A stretch of DNA of 64,000 nucleotides, from positions 22,427 through 86,426 of the forward strand of contig DATGXI010000011.1 in the NCBI GenBank assembly GCA_035299065.1. The letters are read 5' to 3'. The position numbers and the translations under genes are program-made. The notes below the pieces were generated by a model that saw only the letters and a list, made by a program, of their open reading frames with translations, did no database searches and was not told where the DNA came from. This stretch comes from DASPJQ01 sp035299065 (GTDB lineage Bacteria; Bacteroidota; Bacteroidia; Flavobacteriales_D; UBA2798). Below are positions 47,006-56,782 of this stretch, in pieces. Position 1 is the first letter of the stretch. Each line of letters starts with the position of its first letter.

Positions 47006-48359
47006 ATTTTTCTATTCTCCGGTACAAAGCTGCACGGGTAAGTCCCAATTCCTTTGCTGCCCTGCTTATGTTCCGGTTGTACATGCTTAACGCTTTTATT
47101 ACAGCCGATTTTTCAATTTCATCCAGGTTCAATGAATCGGTATTCATATCCATTTCTTTGTACGTATCGGGTACAAGGTAAGCAATTTCGGGTTCATTTC
47201 CCTCGGTTAAAATTACCGCCCTTTCAATGGCGTGTTGTAATTCCCGCACATTTCCCGGCCACGAGTACTTTTTAAGGGCTGTTAAGGTTGCATTGCTGAA
47301 TTTCATACCCTGGCGAAGGTATTTTTTTGAATACATTTCAAGGTAATAGCTGGCAATAACAGGTATATCGTCAGGACGTTCACGCAAAGGCAAAATCTGC
47401 AATTCAACTGTATTTATCCTGTAAAGTAAGTCGCGCCTGAACTGGCCGTTTGCCACCATTTCATTTAAGGGCATATTGGTAGCACATACCAGGCGCACAT
47501 CAATATCACGCACCTGGTTTGAACCCAGCCGAACAACCTGCCTGTTTTGTAAAACTGACAACAATTTGGTTTGCATGGTGAGTGATAAATTGCCTATTTC
47601 GTCAAGGAATAACGTTCCCCCTGAAGCAATTTCAAATCTCCCCGGGCGGTCTTCTTTTGCATCAGTAAAAGCCCCCTTTACAAACCCAAATAATTCACTC
47701 TCAAAAAGCGATTCGGGAATTGAGCCAAGGTCAACTTTTACAAAAACATTGTTATGCCTGGGCGATGATACGTGTATTTGACGTGCTGCTACTTCTTTTC
47801 CTGTACCGTTTTCGCCCAATAAAAGAATATTGGCATCGGTTTGTGCCACTTTTTTAATTTTTTCAGCCAATTTCCGCATGGACTGGTTGTTCCCAAGTAA
47901 TTCGCTCAGTTCGCCATCTTCGGCTTTTACCATTGCTTTTTGTTTTTCCTCGAGCTCACTTACCTTTTGTTTGTTGCGGCTCAATTCAAAAGCAGCCATT
48001 ACCGTTGCAATTAATTTTTCATTTTGCCATGGCTTTAGTACAAAATCCATTGCACCAGCGCGAATCGTTTTTACAGCAAGGTCAACATCGCCAAAAGCGG
48101 TAATCATCACAACAACCGTTTCAGGACGCTGCTGTTTTATGCGTTTAAGCCAGTGTAATCCTTCGCCACCACTGTTTTCACCGCGGCTAAAATTCATATC
48201 AAGCAACACAACATCGTAAGCGTTAAAACGCAAATGCGCAAAGGCATTGGCAGGATCATCATACGTAGTTACCGTTTTAAAATATTTTTTAAGCAAGAGT
48301 TCGGCTGACAATAAAATATCGGCATTGTCTTCAATGATTAGGATTCGTCCCTGGTTCAT
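46995..48359 (-). CDS. NtrC-type sigma-54-dependent response regulator
   Basis: From ATG 48359 (MNQGRILIIEDNAD), 454 aa. Receiver domain 4-120 with the acidic pair E10/D11, phospho-acceptor D54 and K109. AAA+ domain about 153-385: Walker A GENGTGKE (182-189), the sigma-54 contact loop KGAFTDA (229-234, with Asp where GAFTGA has Gly) and Walker B GGTLFLDE (247-254). A Fis-type helix-turn-helix is at the C-terminus (ISRAAKELGLTRAALYRRIEKY). An in-frame ATG at 48380 is an alternative; the longer frame back to 48527 is not supported. It overlaps the kinase by 11 nt. Likely target: the sigma-54 promoter at 48581 and the dyad at 48497. Confidence 0.94.
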   Translation of the reverse strand: MNQGRILIIEDNADILLSAELLLKKYFKTVTTYDDPANAFAHLRFNAYDVVLLDMNFSRGENSGGEGLHWLKRIKQQRPETVVVMITAFGDVDLAVKTIRAGAMDFVLKPWQNEKLIATVMAAFELSRNKQKVSELEEKQKAMVKAEDGELSELLGNNQSMRKLAEKIKKVAQTDANILLLGENGTGKEVAARQIHVSSPRHNNVFVKVDLGSIPESLFESELFGFVKGAFTDAKEDRPGRFEIASGGTLFLDEIGNLSLTMQTKLLSVLQNRQVVRLGSNQVRDIDVRLVCATNMPLNEMVANGQFRRDLLYRINTVELQILPLRERPDDIPVIASYYLEMYSKKYLRQGMKFSNATLTALKKYSWPGNVRELQHAIERAVILTEGNEPEIAYLVPDTYKEMDMNTDSLNLDEIEKSAVIKALSMYNRNISRAAKELGLTRAALYRRIEKYEL

Positions 48360-48496
48360 CTTTTGAAAGTTTGATGCCATATTAGTCAAATTATATGCCC
48401 CGTTTATTTTTATGCGCGAACAGCTTGATACTCTTGCTGAAGCCCTTGATTTGGGTTTAACAAAGGTAAGCAAAAGTGTACGATAATGTACTGAAA

Positions 48497-48517
48497 ACGG
48501 ACACATTTTTGTACCGT
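48497..48517. promoter_or_regulatory. Candidate enhancer (upstream activating) site for the NtrC-type regulator
   Basis: ACGG (48497-48500) and CCGT (48514-48517) form the ends of a 21-bp imperfect dyad with ACACATTTTTGTA between. Its centre lies about 100 bp upstream of the predicted start of transcription, the usual distance for NtrC-type activators. Confidence 0.45.
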
Positions 48518-48580
48518 TAATGAACACATTTTTTAAACCCCATCGATTTTAAACATGTGGTTAATAGCCATTTATCCCAA

Positions 48581-48596
48581 TGGCACGATGCTTGGC
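48581..48596 (+). promoter_or_regulatory. Sigma-54 (-24/-12) promoter of the export operon
   Basis: TGGCACGATGCTTGGC matches the consensus TGGCACG-N4-TTGCW in 10 of 11 core positions; the exception is G for C at the -12 GC. GG and the -12 dinucleotide are 10 nt apart as required. Predicted transcription start is near 48607, leaving only about 5 nt before the ATG at 48612. It is divergent from a gene for a sigma-54 activator. Confidence 0.75.
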
Positions 48597-48611
48597 TATA
48601 GGGGTAACGCA

Positions 48612-49865
48612 ATGGACAAAAAAATCGAACGCAAACGCTTTAACGCCAAAAAACTGCTGATCTACGGGTCGGTAATAGTTGGTGTTGCGCTCATTGTTTC
48701 GTTCTACGTTAGTTCTTACTCCGTTAACCGCATAAAAGTTGATGCCGAGAAAATAACCATTGATGAAGTAAGCAATGGAACATTCCAGGAGTTTATACCC
48801 GTTACCGGAAATGTAATGCCTATTAAAACTGTTTACCTTGATGCCATTGAAGGCGGCAGGGTTGAAGAACTTTTTATTGAGGATGGAAAAATGGTTACAG
48901 CCGGAACGCCCATCATGCGGCTGTCAAACCAGGAATTTCAAATGGATGCCATTAACCGCGAAGCACAATTACTTGACCAGCAAAATAATTTACGCAATAC
49001 GCGTTTGGGAATGGACCGCCAGAGTGTTCAATTAAAACAGGATTTGCTGCAGCTGGATGTGGACATTAAACAGGCAAAAAAACAATTTGAACTAAACAAA
49101 GCATTGGTGGCCGAGAACCTGGTTTCCAAAAATGAATTTGAAAAATCGGAAGACAATTACCAGCATCTTTTAGCCAAGCGGAAATTACATGTTCAAAACA
49201 TGCGTGTTGATTCTACCTTCAGAAACTCACAATTAAAACAAATTGAATCTTCGCTTGAACTTATTCAAAAAAACCTGGCGTTTTTACAGGGAAGCCTTGA
49301 AAATTTAGTGATTAAGGCTCCTATTGACGGGCAATTGTCATCGCTGAAAGCTGAAATAGGAGAAACTAAGTCCAAAGGTGAAAATATAGCGCAGATTGAC
49401 ATTATTACCGATTATAAAATTCGTGTACGAATAAGTGAACATTACGTTTCAAGGGTGGTTATGGGTCTGCGCGGATCAATTGAAGAAGATGATAAAACAT
49501 ATTTTTTAACCGTTAAAAAAGTATACCCCGAAGTAAGTAATGGAGAATTTACAGCCGATATGCTTTTTGAGGAAATAAAACCAACCACCATTAAACGCGG
49601 TCAATCGTTCCAGTTAAAATTGGAATTGAGTGACAAAACAAAAGCCGTATTGCTTCCACGTGGCGCTTTTTACCAGGAAACAGGCGGGGCATGGATATAT
49701 GTTGTAAAGGATGGTAAAGCGCAAAAAAGAGAAATTAAACTTGGAAGACAAAATCCCGATTACTATGAAGTATTGGATGGACTTGAACCAGGTGAGCAGG
49801 TTGTAACATCAAAATATACCATGTTTGAAAATGCCGATGAATTAATTATTGAATCAAAAAAATAA
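48612..49865 (+). CDS. Membrane-fusion (HlyD/MacA-like) periplasmic adaptor
   Basis: A 417-aa adaptor for a tripartite exporter. ATG 48612 gives MDKKIERKRF, then a single membrane anchor (about 15-37). The lipoyl half (VTPVTGNVMPI-like segment, then EGGRVEELFIEDGKMVTAGT at about 75-95) is followed by a long coiled-coil hairpin (about 105-230), the second lipoyl half (LVIKAPIDGQLSSLKAEIGE) and beta-barrel/membrane-proximal domains. A Met 19 codons upstream (48555) would include the promoter and is rejected. It leads an operon with an ABC ATPase (5-nt gap), two permeases and a TolC-like channel. Control by the sigma-54 promoter just upstream is likely. Confidence 0.9.
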   Translation: MDKKIERKRFNAKKLLIYGSVIVGVALIVSFYVSSYSVNRIKVDAEKITIDEVSNGTFQEFIPVTGNVMPIKTVYLDAIEGGRVEELFIEDGKMVTAGTPIMRLSNQEFQMDAINREAQLLDQQNNLRNTRLGMDRQSVQLKQDLLQLDVDIKQAKKQFELNKALVAENLVSKNEFEKSEDNYQHLLAKRKLHVQNMRVDSTFRNSQLKQIESSLELIQKNLAFLQGSLENLVIKAPIDGQLSSLKAEIGETKSKGENIAQIDIITDYKIRVRISEHYVSRVVMGLRGSIEEDDKTYFLTVKKVYPEVSNGEFTADMLFEEIKPTTIKRGQSFQLKLELSDKTKAVLLPRGAFYQETGGAWIYVVKDGKAQKREIKLGRQNPDYYEVLDGLEPGEQVVTSKYTMFENADELIIESKK

Positions 49866-49870
49866 AAGCT

Positions 49871-50566
49871 ATGAGTACTATCAAAACCGTTGCCATGCAA
49901 AAAGTGTATCGCACCGAGGACATTGAAACCACCGCGTTAAACAATGTTTCTGTCGAAATCAAAGAAGGCGAATTTGTTGCCATCATGGGACCATCAGGTT
50001 GCGGCAAGTCAACTTTGCTCAACATTTTAGGATTACTGGATAATCCTGACTCAGGCGAATACTTTATTAATGGAGAAGAAGTTTCCACGTATTCGGAAAA
50101 AAAACGGGCTGAAGTACGAAAGGCAAATATTGGTTTTGTTTTTCAAAGCTTTAACCTTATTGATGAATTAACTGTTTTTGAAAACATTGAATTGCCCTTA
50201 ATATATACCGGAATAAGCTCATCAGAACGAAAAAAGCTGGTAGAAGAAGCCATGGAGCGCATGAACATTGTTCACCGCAAAAATCATTATCCGCAACAAC
50301 TTTCGGGTGGTCAGCAACAACGTGTTGCGGTTGCGCGTGCTGTGGTAAATAAACCAAAGTTGATTCTAGCCGATGAGCCAACGGGTAACCTTGACTCTAC
50401 TCATGGTGAAGAAGTAATGAAATTACTTTCGGGATTAAATACAACAGGAACAACCATTGTTATGGTTACCCACTCCATGCGTGATGCAGGGTATGCCCAC
50501 CGCACCATTCGACTGCTCGATGGCCGCGTTTTATTTGAGGCAGCAAAAGAAAACCAATTGCAATAA
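49871..50566 (+). CDS. ABC transporter ATP-binding protein (MacB/LolD-type)
   Basis: A 231-aa ATPase with Walker A GPSGCGKST (40-48), Q-loop region FVFQSFNLIDELTVFENIELP, signature LSGGQQQR (144-151), Walker B LILADEP (164-170) and the family phrase TGNLDS. The H-loop is in VTHSMRDAGY. This is the MacB/LolD/FtsE subfamily that powers mechanotransmission rather than direct membrane passage. It starts 5 nt after the adaptor gene and ends 3 nt before the first permease, so the complex is made from one mRNA. Confidence 0.95.
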   Translation: MSTIKTVAMQKVYRTEDIETTALNNVSVEIKEGEFVAIMGPSGCGKSTLLNILGLLDNPDSGEYFINGEEVSTYSEKKRAEVRKANIGFVFQSFNLIDELTVFENIELPLIYTGISSSERKKLVEEAMERMNIVHRKNHYPQQLSGGQQQRVAVARAVVNKPKLILADEPTGNLDSTHGEEVMKLLSGLNTTGTTIVMVTHSMRDAGYAHRTIRLLDGRVLFEAAKENQLQ

Positions 50567-50569
50567 TTC

Positions 50570-52987
50570 ATGTTTAAGAACTATTTTGTCATAGCCCTGC
50601 GCAACATTCAGCGCAACAAACTTTTCTCGCTGTTAAACATTGCGGGACTTGCGCTAGGAATTGTTTCCTGTTTATTACTGTACATTTTTGTACAGGATGA
50701 ATTGAGCTTTGATGCCCATCACAAAAAAGCCGACCAACTCTACCGCATTCAGTGTTTCTATAAGTTTGAAGATGTTGAGGATAAGTTTGGCATTTCGCCT
50801 TTCCCGGTAATGCCTACCCTGAAAAAGGAATATCCCGAAATTACTGACGGAACACGTTTGTTCACTTTAGGCGGACAAAACATTCACAAAGAAGATAAAG
50901 TCATAAACCTTGCCAACGCATATTATGCCGATGAAAATTATTTCAAACTTTTTGACTATAAATTCTTAAAGGGTGATCCGCAAACTGCTTTATCAGAGCC
51001 CGGAAATGTTGTACTCACGAAAGAATATGCCACTAAAATATTTGGTACAAAAGAACCTATGGGCCAACTTATTGAGTGGGCCAATAAAAGCCTGAAAGTA
51101 ACAGCTATTGTGGATGAAAAAGGATTCAACACGCACACCGAAGCAGGCATGTTTATTCCCATTAGCAGCATGTCACCCGAAAACCGTAAACAAATTGAAG
51201 CCAATTGGGGAAATAACAATTCGTTTAGTTATGTAGTTATTCCAAATGCCGAGGTAGCGAAAAACTTTCAGCCAAAAATGGATGACTACGTAAAAAAATA
51301 CATTTTACCTGAATGGAAAAAATTTGGATTCAATGGAAAAATCACATTTCACATTGAACCATTGCGCGACATTCATTTTAACAACTACCTTATTTATGAT
51401 TCACCAAAAAAGGGCAATTATGCTTATGTAAAACTATTTAGCATTGTTGCCATTTTGATTCTTACCATTGCCTGCATCAATTACATTAATATGTCCACTG
51501 CGGCCGCCACCAGGCGGTCAAAAGAAGTTGCCATGCGTAAGGTATCGGGTGCTTCACGCAGGCAACTGGTTATGCAGTTCATGGGCGAATCAACCTTAAT
51601 TTCATTTATTGCACTTTTGTTTTCATTTGGGTTGCTGGAAGTATTCCTTCCCATGTTCAATGAAATAACCGGAAAAGAAATCACCATTGCTTCGGTTTTA
51701 AGTGTAAACATGATCCTGGTTGTTTTAGGCTTGTTATTTGTAATTGGCGTTGTTGCGGGCAGTTTTCCTGCATTTTACCTTTCGCGCTTTTCGCCCCATC
51801 TTATCCTTAAAAATTCATTTCTTAAAAACGGGAATAAACATACGGTAAGGCGGGTTTTAATGACCGTACAATTTGCCATTTCGCTTTTCATGATCATTTC
51901 AACACTCATGGTTTATACGCAACTAAGTTTTATGCGAAAAAAAGAAATGGGCTTTGAGCGTGAAAACATGATGGCCATTACCATTCCTCAAAGTTTTGGC
52001 GATACGTTGTTGGTCAAAAAATTCAGAACACTAAAAAATGAACTGAAAAAACAAAGTTTCGTTTCAGACGCATCATTTACCGCTTACCTTCCAGGCCAAA
52101 ATTTTTCACGTTTTGTATTGAAAGTAAAAACCAAAAATGGCATGGAAGATAAACCTATTGCCACGATGGTAAGCGATTATGATTTCCCCAAACTTATGAA
52201 CATGGAGCTGGCCGAAGGACGCTATTTTGATCCGAAAAACAATTCTGACCTGAACAATGCCGTTATCATTAATGAAGCAACTGCACGCATGCTTGGTTGG
52301 AAAAATCCATTGAAAGAATCGTTGTTCATTCCTGCCGACTCGGCCAACATTGAATTGAAAGTGATTGGTGTTTTAAAAGATTTTCATTTCGCTTCACTTC
52401 ATTCACCCATTGAACCCCTAACCGTTTTCATGAACGATCCCAGGTTTACATCCGGCTACATGATGGTGAAAATGAAACCTGGCAATATGTCGGCAAATAT
52501 TGCATCCATCCAAAAAACATGGAGCACCATGTTGCCCAACAAAGAATTTGAATATGAATTTTTGGATGATTCCATATACAAACTTTACCTTGCCGAAGAG
52601 AAAATGTTCAAAGTGTTTGTATACTTTGCCACCCTTGCACTCCTGTTGTCAGCCATGGGAATTTATGGACTTTCATTCTTCTCAACCCAGCAACGCACCA
52701 AGGAAATTGGTATACGCAAAGTAATGGGTGCCTCGGCAGGAAGAATCCTGATTTTACTCAACAAAGAATTTGTGGTGATGATTGGAATTGCTTTATTGAT
52801 TGCTTTTCCTGCTGCATGGTATATTATTGGAAACTGGCTCGAAGGGTTTGCATACCACACCAGCCTATCGCCATTTGTATTTGTCATTTCTGTTGTAGGC
52901 ATTTTATTGCTAACGGTATTAACAGTTTCATTGCAAGCTTTGCGCACCGCATGGCGTAACCCTGTATTATCACTCCGCTACGAATGA
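50570..52987 (+). CDS. MacB/FtsX-like ABC permease, copy 1 (805 aa)
   Basis: A double-length Bacteroidota permease. TM1 (about 18-42) after the amphipathic RNIQRNKLFSLLN start, a periplasmic MacB-like domain (about 43-280), FtsX core 1 (three TM helices, about 285-410) with the AAATRRSKEVAMRKVSGASR coupling helix, then TM5 (about 425-448). A second periplasmic domain (about 450-665) and FtsX core 2 (about 680-795) follow, with TQQRTKEIGIRKVMGASAGR. The arrangement is a duplicated MacB membrane subunit in one chain. It overlaps the next permease by 4 nt (ATGA). Confidence 0.93.
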   Translation: MFKNYFVIALRNIQRNKLFSLLNIAGLALGIVSCLLLYIFVQDELSFDAHHKKADQLYRIQCFYKFEDVEDKFGISPFPVMPTLKKEYPEITDGTRLFTLGGQNIHKEDKVINLANAYYADENYFKLFDYKFLKGDPQTALSEPGNVVLTKEYATKIFGTKEPMGQLIEWANKSLKVTAIVDEKGFNTHTEAGMFIPISSMSPENRKQIEANWGNNNSFSYVVIPNAEVAKNFQPKMDDYVKKYILPEWKKFGFNGKITFHIEPLRDIHFNNYLIYDSPKKGNYAYVKLFSIVAILILTIACINYINMSTAAATRRSKEVAMRKVSGASRRQLVMQFMGESTLISFIALLFSFGLLEVFLPMFNEITGKEITIASVLSVNMILVVLGLLFVIGVVAGSFPAFYLSRFSPHLILKNSFLKNGNKHTVRRVLMTVQFAISLFMIISTLMVYTQLSFMRKKEMGFERENMMAITIPQSFGDTLLVKKFRTLKNELKKQSFVSDASFTAYLPGQNFSRFVLKVKTKNGMEDKPIATMVSDYDFPKLMNMELAEGRYFDPKNNSDLNNAVIINEATARMLGWKNPLKESLFIPADSANIELKVIGVLKDFHFASLHSPIEPLTVFMNDPRFTSGYMMVKMKPGNMSANIASIQKTWSTMLPNKEFEYEFLDDSIYKLYLAEEKMFKVFVYFATLALLLSAMGIYGLSFFSTQQRTKEIGIRKVMGASAGRILILLNKEFVVMIGIALLIAFPAAWYIIGNWLEGFAYHTSLSPFVFVISVVGILLLTVLTVSLQALRTAWRNPVLSLRYE

Positions 52988-55386
52988 TACGTAATTACAT
53001 ATTAACGGCTTTACGCAGTTTATGGCGACATAAATTTTATACGGCAATTAACCTGCTGGGGCTTGCTGTTGGACTTGCCTGTTTCGTTCTTATTTACATG
53101 TACGTTAACCACGAGACGAGTTATGATAAATTTCACAAAAACTCAGAACGCATTTTCAGGGTTGCCGGAAAATTGGAACTTGAAGGACAGGGCGAACACT
53201 CATCCAGTTGTCCTTTCCCTGTTGGGCCAACACTTATACACGATTACCCACATTTAATAGAAAGCCAGGCACGCCTGTTCAATTTCCAGGACCCCCAGCA
53301 TTCGCTAAAATACAAAGAAAAAATATTCAACGAATCGGGCCTGTTCCTTGCCGACTCCTCGTTCTTTCACCTGTTTGATTTTGAGTTGGTGAAAGGAAAC
53401 AGGTCCGAAGTGTTGAAAAATCCAAATACCATTGTACTAAACGAAACGCTTGCCAAAAAATACTTTGGAAGTGACAATCCCATTGGTAAAACGGTAAAAT
53501 TTGACGGAGTTACCGATCTTATTGTAACCGGTATCATGAAAGACATTCCATTGAATACGCATTTTGATTTTGATGGTCTTATTTCATTTACCACTACTGA
53601 TAAGTTAATGCCCGGTATTTTGAAAAACTGGGTTTGGAACCCCTGCTGGACATACGTCTTGCTAAAAGATAAAAAAGATGCCGGTGAACTGGCTGCACAA
53701 TTTCCCAAATTTGTCAAAAAATATTATCCTGATTTTTTAAAAAACCAGGTTTCACATGAATTACAGGAACTATCCTGGATTCATTTGAATTCGCACCTTG
53801 ATTACGAAATGAACCGCAATGGCGATGTTTCGATGGTTTATATTTTTTCAATTATTGGAATTTTTATTTTAATAATTGCCTGCGTTAATTATACCAACCT
53901 GGCCACAACACGTGCCGCATCACGTGCCCGGGAAATTGCCGTGCGAAAAGTTACAGGAGCATCACGCCAGCAATTAATTATACAATTCATAAGTGAGTCC
54001 ATTATCATGAGCTTGCTTGCCGTACTGCTCTCGCTTGCACTTATTGAATTAATGCTGCCTTTCTTTAATTCCATCTCCGGAAAAGAATTTGGGTTTTATG
54101 ACATTTCCAATGCAAGTGCTCTTTCGGCCATTTTTGGAACCGGAATTCTTACCGGAATAATATCAGGCATTTATCCGGCATTTTTTCTTTCTTCTTTTTC
54201 ACCGGTCGCTATATTAAAAGGCAATTCGAAATCAACTACACGGGGTTCAGGCTTGCGAAAAACACTGGTTGTCGGGCAATTTTTTATTTCTGTTTCACTT
54301 ATTATTTCAACCGGCATTATTTACGACCAGTTTTGTTATTTACAACAAAAAAATTTAGGTTTTGACAAAGAAAAAGTGATCCTTTTACCAGTGCGTCCAC
54401 CCATGTTAAATACACTGGTTAAATTTTTACCCCAACTAAAATCCATAAACGGTGTTGATGGTGTGGCCATTGGTAACGATGTGCTTGGTAAATCTCACAA
54501 TACCCATGAGTTCAATTACGATGGTATGGAGGCTGGCAAATGGAAATATTATCCGTGCCTGCTGGTTGACGAGCCGTTTATTGACGTGATGAAAATTGAA
54601 ATTATTGCCGGAAGAAATTTTTCGAAAGACATTGCGCGCGAGGACTCTTTATCGGTAATTGTGAATGAGCAAATGGTAAAAGAGCTGGGCTGGGGAACTC
54701 CCCAAAATGCGTTGGGAAAACGCCTCAATACTCCACACGGATCTGAAAAAGTAATTGGCGTGGTTAAAAATTTCAACGGAGATCCACTCAACAAAAGCCT
54801 TGGCCCCTTTGTACTTGATATGCCACACAAAGAACAAAAGGCATATTGGACACGTTATATTTATGTACGTTTAAACAGTGATAACCCACAATCCGTAATT
54901 GATAATATCAAAAAGCAATGGTCAACACAAACCAATGAATTCCCGTTTGAATTCATGTTCCTTGATCAAAGTTTATCACAACAATACGCTATTCAGCAAA
55001 AATTATTGGTTTTGGTTGGGTTCTTTAGCTTACTGGCCATCTTTATTGCCTGTTTGGGCTTGTATGCACTGGCTTCATTCTCTTCCGAAAAACGCACAAA
55101 AGAAATTGGTATACGAAAAGTTTTGGGTGCAACTACACCAACCGTTGTGTGGTTGCTCATGCGCGAGTTTTTAATCTTAATTGGAATCTCCGTACTGTTT
55201 GCAGTACCTGTAACGTATTTCATGATGGGTGAATGGCTACAGGGATTTGCTTTTCACGTAAACCCCGGTATTATTTGGTTTGCGGCCGGCATAGCCCTGA
55301 TTGCCGTAGTGGCCGTAGTGACCATTATTTTTAAATCCATGAAAATTGCGCGATCAAAACCGGTTAAAGCGCTGCGATATGAATAA
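52984..55386 (+). CDS. MacB/FtsX-like ABC permease, copy 2 (800 aa)
   Basis: A paralogue of copy 1 with the same plan: TM1 (about 18-42), periplasmic domain (about 45-280), FtsX core 1 (about 285-410; TRAASRAREIAVRKVTGASR), TM5 (about 420-442), second periplasmic domain, and FtsX core 2 (about 680-795; SSEKRTKEIGIRKVLGATTP). The start overlaps the previous stop as ATGA, so the two are translationally coupled and may form a heterodimer driven by the single ATPase. The substrate is unknown. Relatives in Escherichia coli (MacB) export peptides and toxins, but that transfer of function is not safe here. Confidence 0.93.
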   Translation: MIRNYILTALRSLWRHKFYTAINLLGLAVGLACFVLIYMYVNHETSYDKFHKNSERIFRVAGKLELEGQGEHSSSCPFPVGPTLIHDYPHLIESQARLFNFQDPQHSLKYKEKIFNESGLFLADSSFFHLFDFELVKGNRSEVLKNPNTIVLNETLAKKYFGSDNPIGKTVKFDGVTDLIVTGIMKDIPLNTHFDFDGLISFTTTDKLMPGILKNWVWNPCWTYVLLKDKKDAGELAAQFPKFVKKYYPDFLKNQVSHELQELSWIHLNSHLDYEMNRNGDVSMVYIFSIIGIFILIIACVNYTNLATTRAASRAREIAVRKVTGASRQQLIIQFISESIIMSLLAVLLSLALIELMLPFFNSISGKEFGFYDISNASALSAIFGTGILTGIISGIYPAFFLSSFSPVAILKGNSKSTTRGSGLRKTLVVGQFFISVSLIISTGIIYDQFCYLQQKNLGFDKEKVILLPVRPPMLNTLVKFLPQLKSINGVDGVAIGNDVLGKSHNTHEFNYDGMEAGKWKYYPCLLVDEPFIDVMKIEIIAGRNFSKDIAREDSLSVIVNEQMVKELGWGTPQNALGKRLNTPHGSEKVIGVVKNFNGDPLNKSLGPFVLDMPHKEQKAYWTRYIYVRLNSDNPQSVIDNIKKQWSTQTNEFPFEFMFLDQSLSQQYAIQQKLLVLVGFFSLLAIFIACLGLYALASFSSEKRTKEIGIRKVLGATTPTVVWLLMREFLILIGISVLFAVPVTYFMMGEWLQGFAFHVNPGIIWFAAGIALIAVVAVVTIIFKSMKIARSKPVKALRYE

Positions 55387-56770
55387 AATTAGCAAAAGCG
55401 CAATCCTTTTCCCGGTTTTTCATGCACTGGGAAAAAAAAGGAAAGGTGGAAAACACAAGTTGGTTGTGCTGATAATTCTTATTTTTTACAAGGGTACTTT
55501 TGCACAAAAAAAGGTTACCGAACTTGACCTCGAAACCTGCATCAACAAAGCAGTAACTGAGAATATTGATTTAAAAACAGCTACCAATAACACCTTGTTT
55601 TATACGTATGAGTACAAAAAATCATGGGCTAATGTGTTGCCGCAGGTAAATGCAAACTGGAACATGAATAAAATTTACGGAACCGTATTTGACCAGGTTT
55701 CATTCCAGCGCATTACAAAAGCAACCACCACTTCGTTTCCATCTGTAAATGCTTCCATTGTTTTGTTTGACGGGTTAAACGGCTATGCAGCCCAGCAACA
55801 GGCAAAAGCCCAATTAAAAACAGCCGAGTATACAAAACTATACCAGGAGCAACAATTGATGTTAAATGTAAGCGATACTTATTTTCAATGCCTGAAATAT
55901 TCAAAAACCCTTGAAGTATATAAAAGCCGAATAAAAGCATTGCAAACCCTGAACAAAGCCACAAAAATACAGGTTGAAAAAGGCGACCGGCAATTGATGG
56001 AATTGTATGCAGTAGAATCGCAACTGGAAACTGAAAAAGCAGCTTACCTTGAAACACAAACATTGTATACAAGCGGATTAAACACACTCTTAACACTCAT
56101 GCGCACTGAGATAAAAGACAGTGTGGTGCTCAAAGAAAGCGGTCTTGAGTTTAGTTCTGCAACAACCATTTCAACCGAAGAGCTGGTTAAATCCAACTTA
56201 AGCATCCTTACAAAAGAAATGGAATTTAAAACAAGCCAGTACACAAAAAAAAGAACGTTTTCGGGTTTTCTTCCAACGGTAAGTTTAACCGGTACACTGG
56301 CATCAAGTTATTCATCCAATGGAATATTTGATTTTTCCATGGGAACTGTGCTTTACCCAACGTATAGCGAACAACTCAACCTTAATTTTTACCAGGTGGT
56401 TGGCTTAAACGTGTCTATTCCCATTTTTAACCGCATGAGCAATTATTACAACGTGCGTCAGCAGACAATAGTAACTGAAAATAAAAAATTAGAGCTGGAA
56501 AAAGAAAAACTGGTAGTCCAAAATCAATTGTCAACCTACCTTGACAATCAAAAAACCATTGCCCAAAAACAAATTGCCCTTGAAAAAGCAAGCGCAGCTG
56601 CCAATGAAGCCTATAAAGCCGGGGAAATTCAATACAACAAAGGTGATGGAACATTTTACGATGTGCTAAACTCACTCAATAAAAAAAACCAGGCAGAGAT
56701 TGATGTGTGGCAAAATAAAGTAGATGCCTGGATGGTGCAGAAACGTATATTAAGTTTAATTGGAAAATAA
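55379..56770 (+). CDS. TolC-family outer-membrane channel
   Basis: A 463-aa outer-membrane efflux protein. ATG 55379 overlaps the permease stop by 8 nt. The N-terminus is odd: about 27 residues with a KKRKGGKHK basic patch come before the hydrophobic signal core (LVVLIILIFYKGTFAQ), and no later Met is available. The mature protein has the TolC repeat layout: ELDLETCINKAVTEN at its start, long helices (about 65-260 and 330-460) and a strand pair per half. It completes the tripartite exporter with the adaptor, ATPase and permeases. Confidence 0.9.
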   Translation: MNKISKSAILFPVFHALGKKRKGGKHKLVVLIILIFYKGTFAQKKVTELDLETCINKAVTENIDLKTATNNTLFYTYEYKKSWANVLPQVNANWNMNKIYGTVFDQVSFQRITKATTTSFPSVNASIVLFDGLNGYAAQQQAKAQLKTAEYTKLYQEQQLMLNVSDTYFQCLKYSKTLEVYKSRIKALQTLNKATKIQVEKGDRQLMELYAVESQLETEKAAYLETQTLYTSGLNTLLTLMRTEIKDSVVLKESGLEFSSATTISTEELVKSNLSILTKEMEFKTSQYTKKRTFSGFLPTVSLTGTLASSYSSNGIFDFSMGTVLYPTYSEQLNLNFYQVVGLNVSIPIFNRMSNYYNVRQQTIVTENKKLELEKEKLVVQNQLSTYLDNQKTIAQKQIALEKASAAANEAYKAGEIQYNKGDGTFYDVLNSLNKKNQAEIDVWQNKVDAWMVQKRILSLIGK

Positions 56771-56782
56771 AAACCTCAAATT

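Noticed and set aside
48360..48527. Longer NtrC-type regulator frame back to 48527
   Set aside because: The added residues are not receiver-like and the stretch overlaps the divergent regulatory region; family members start next to the QGRILIIEDN strand.
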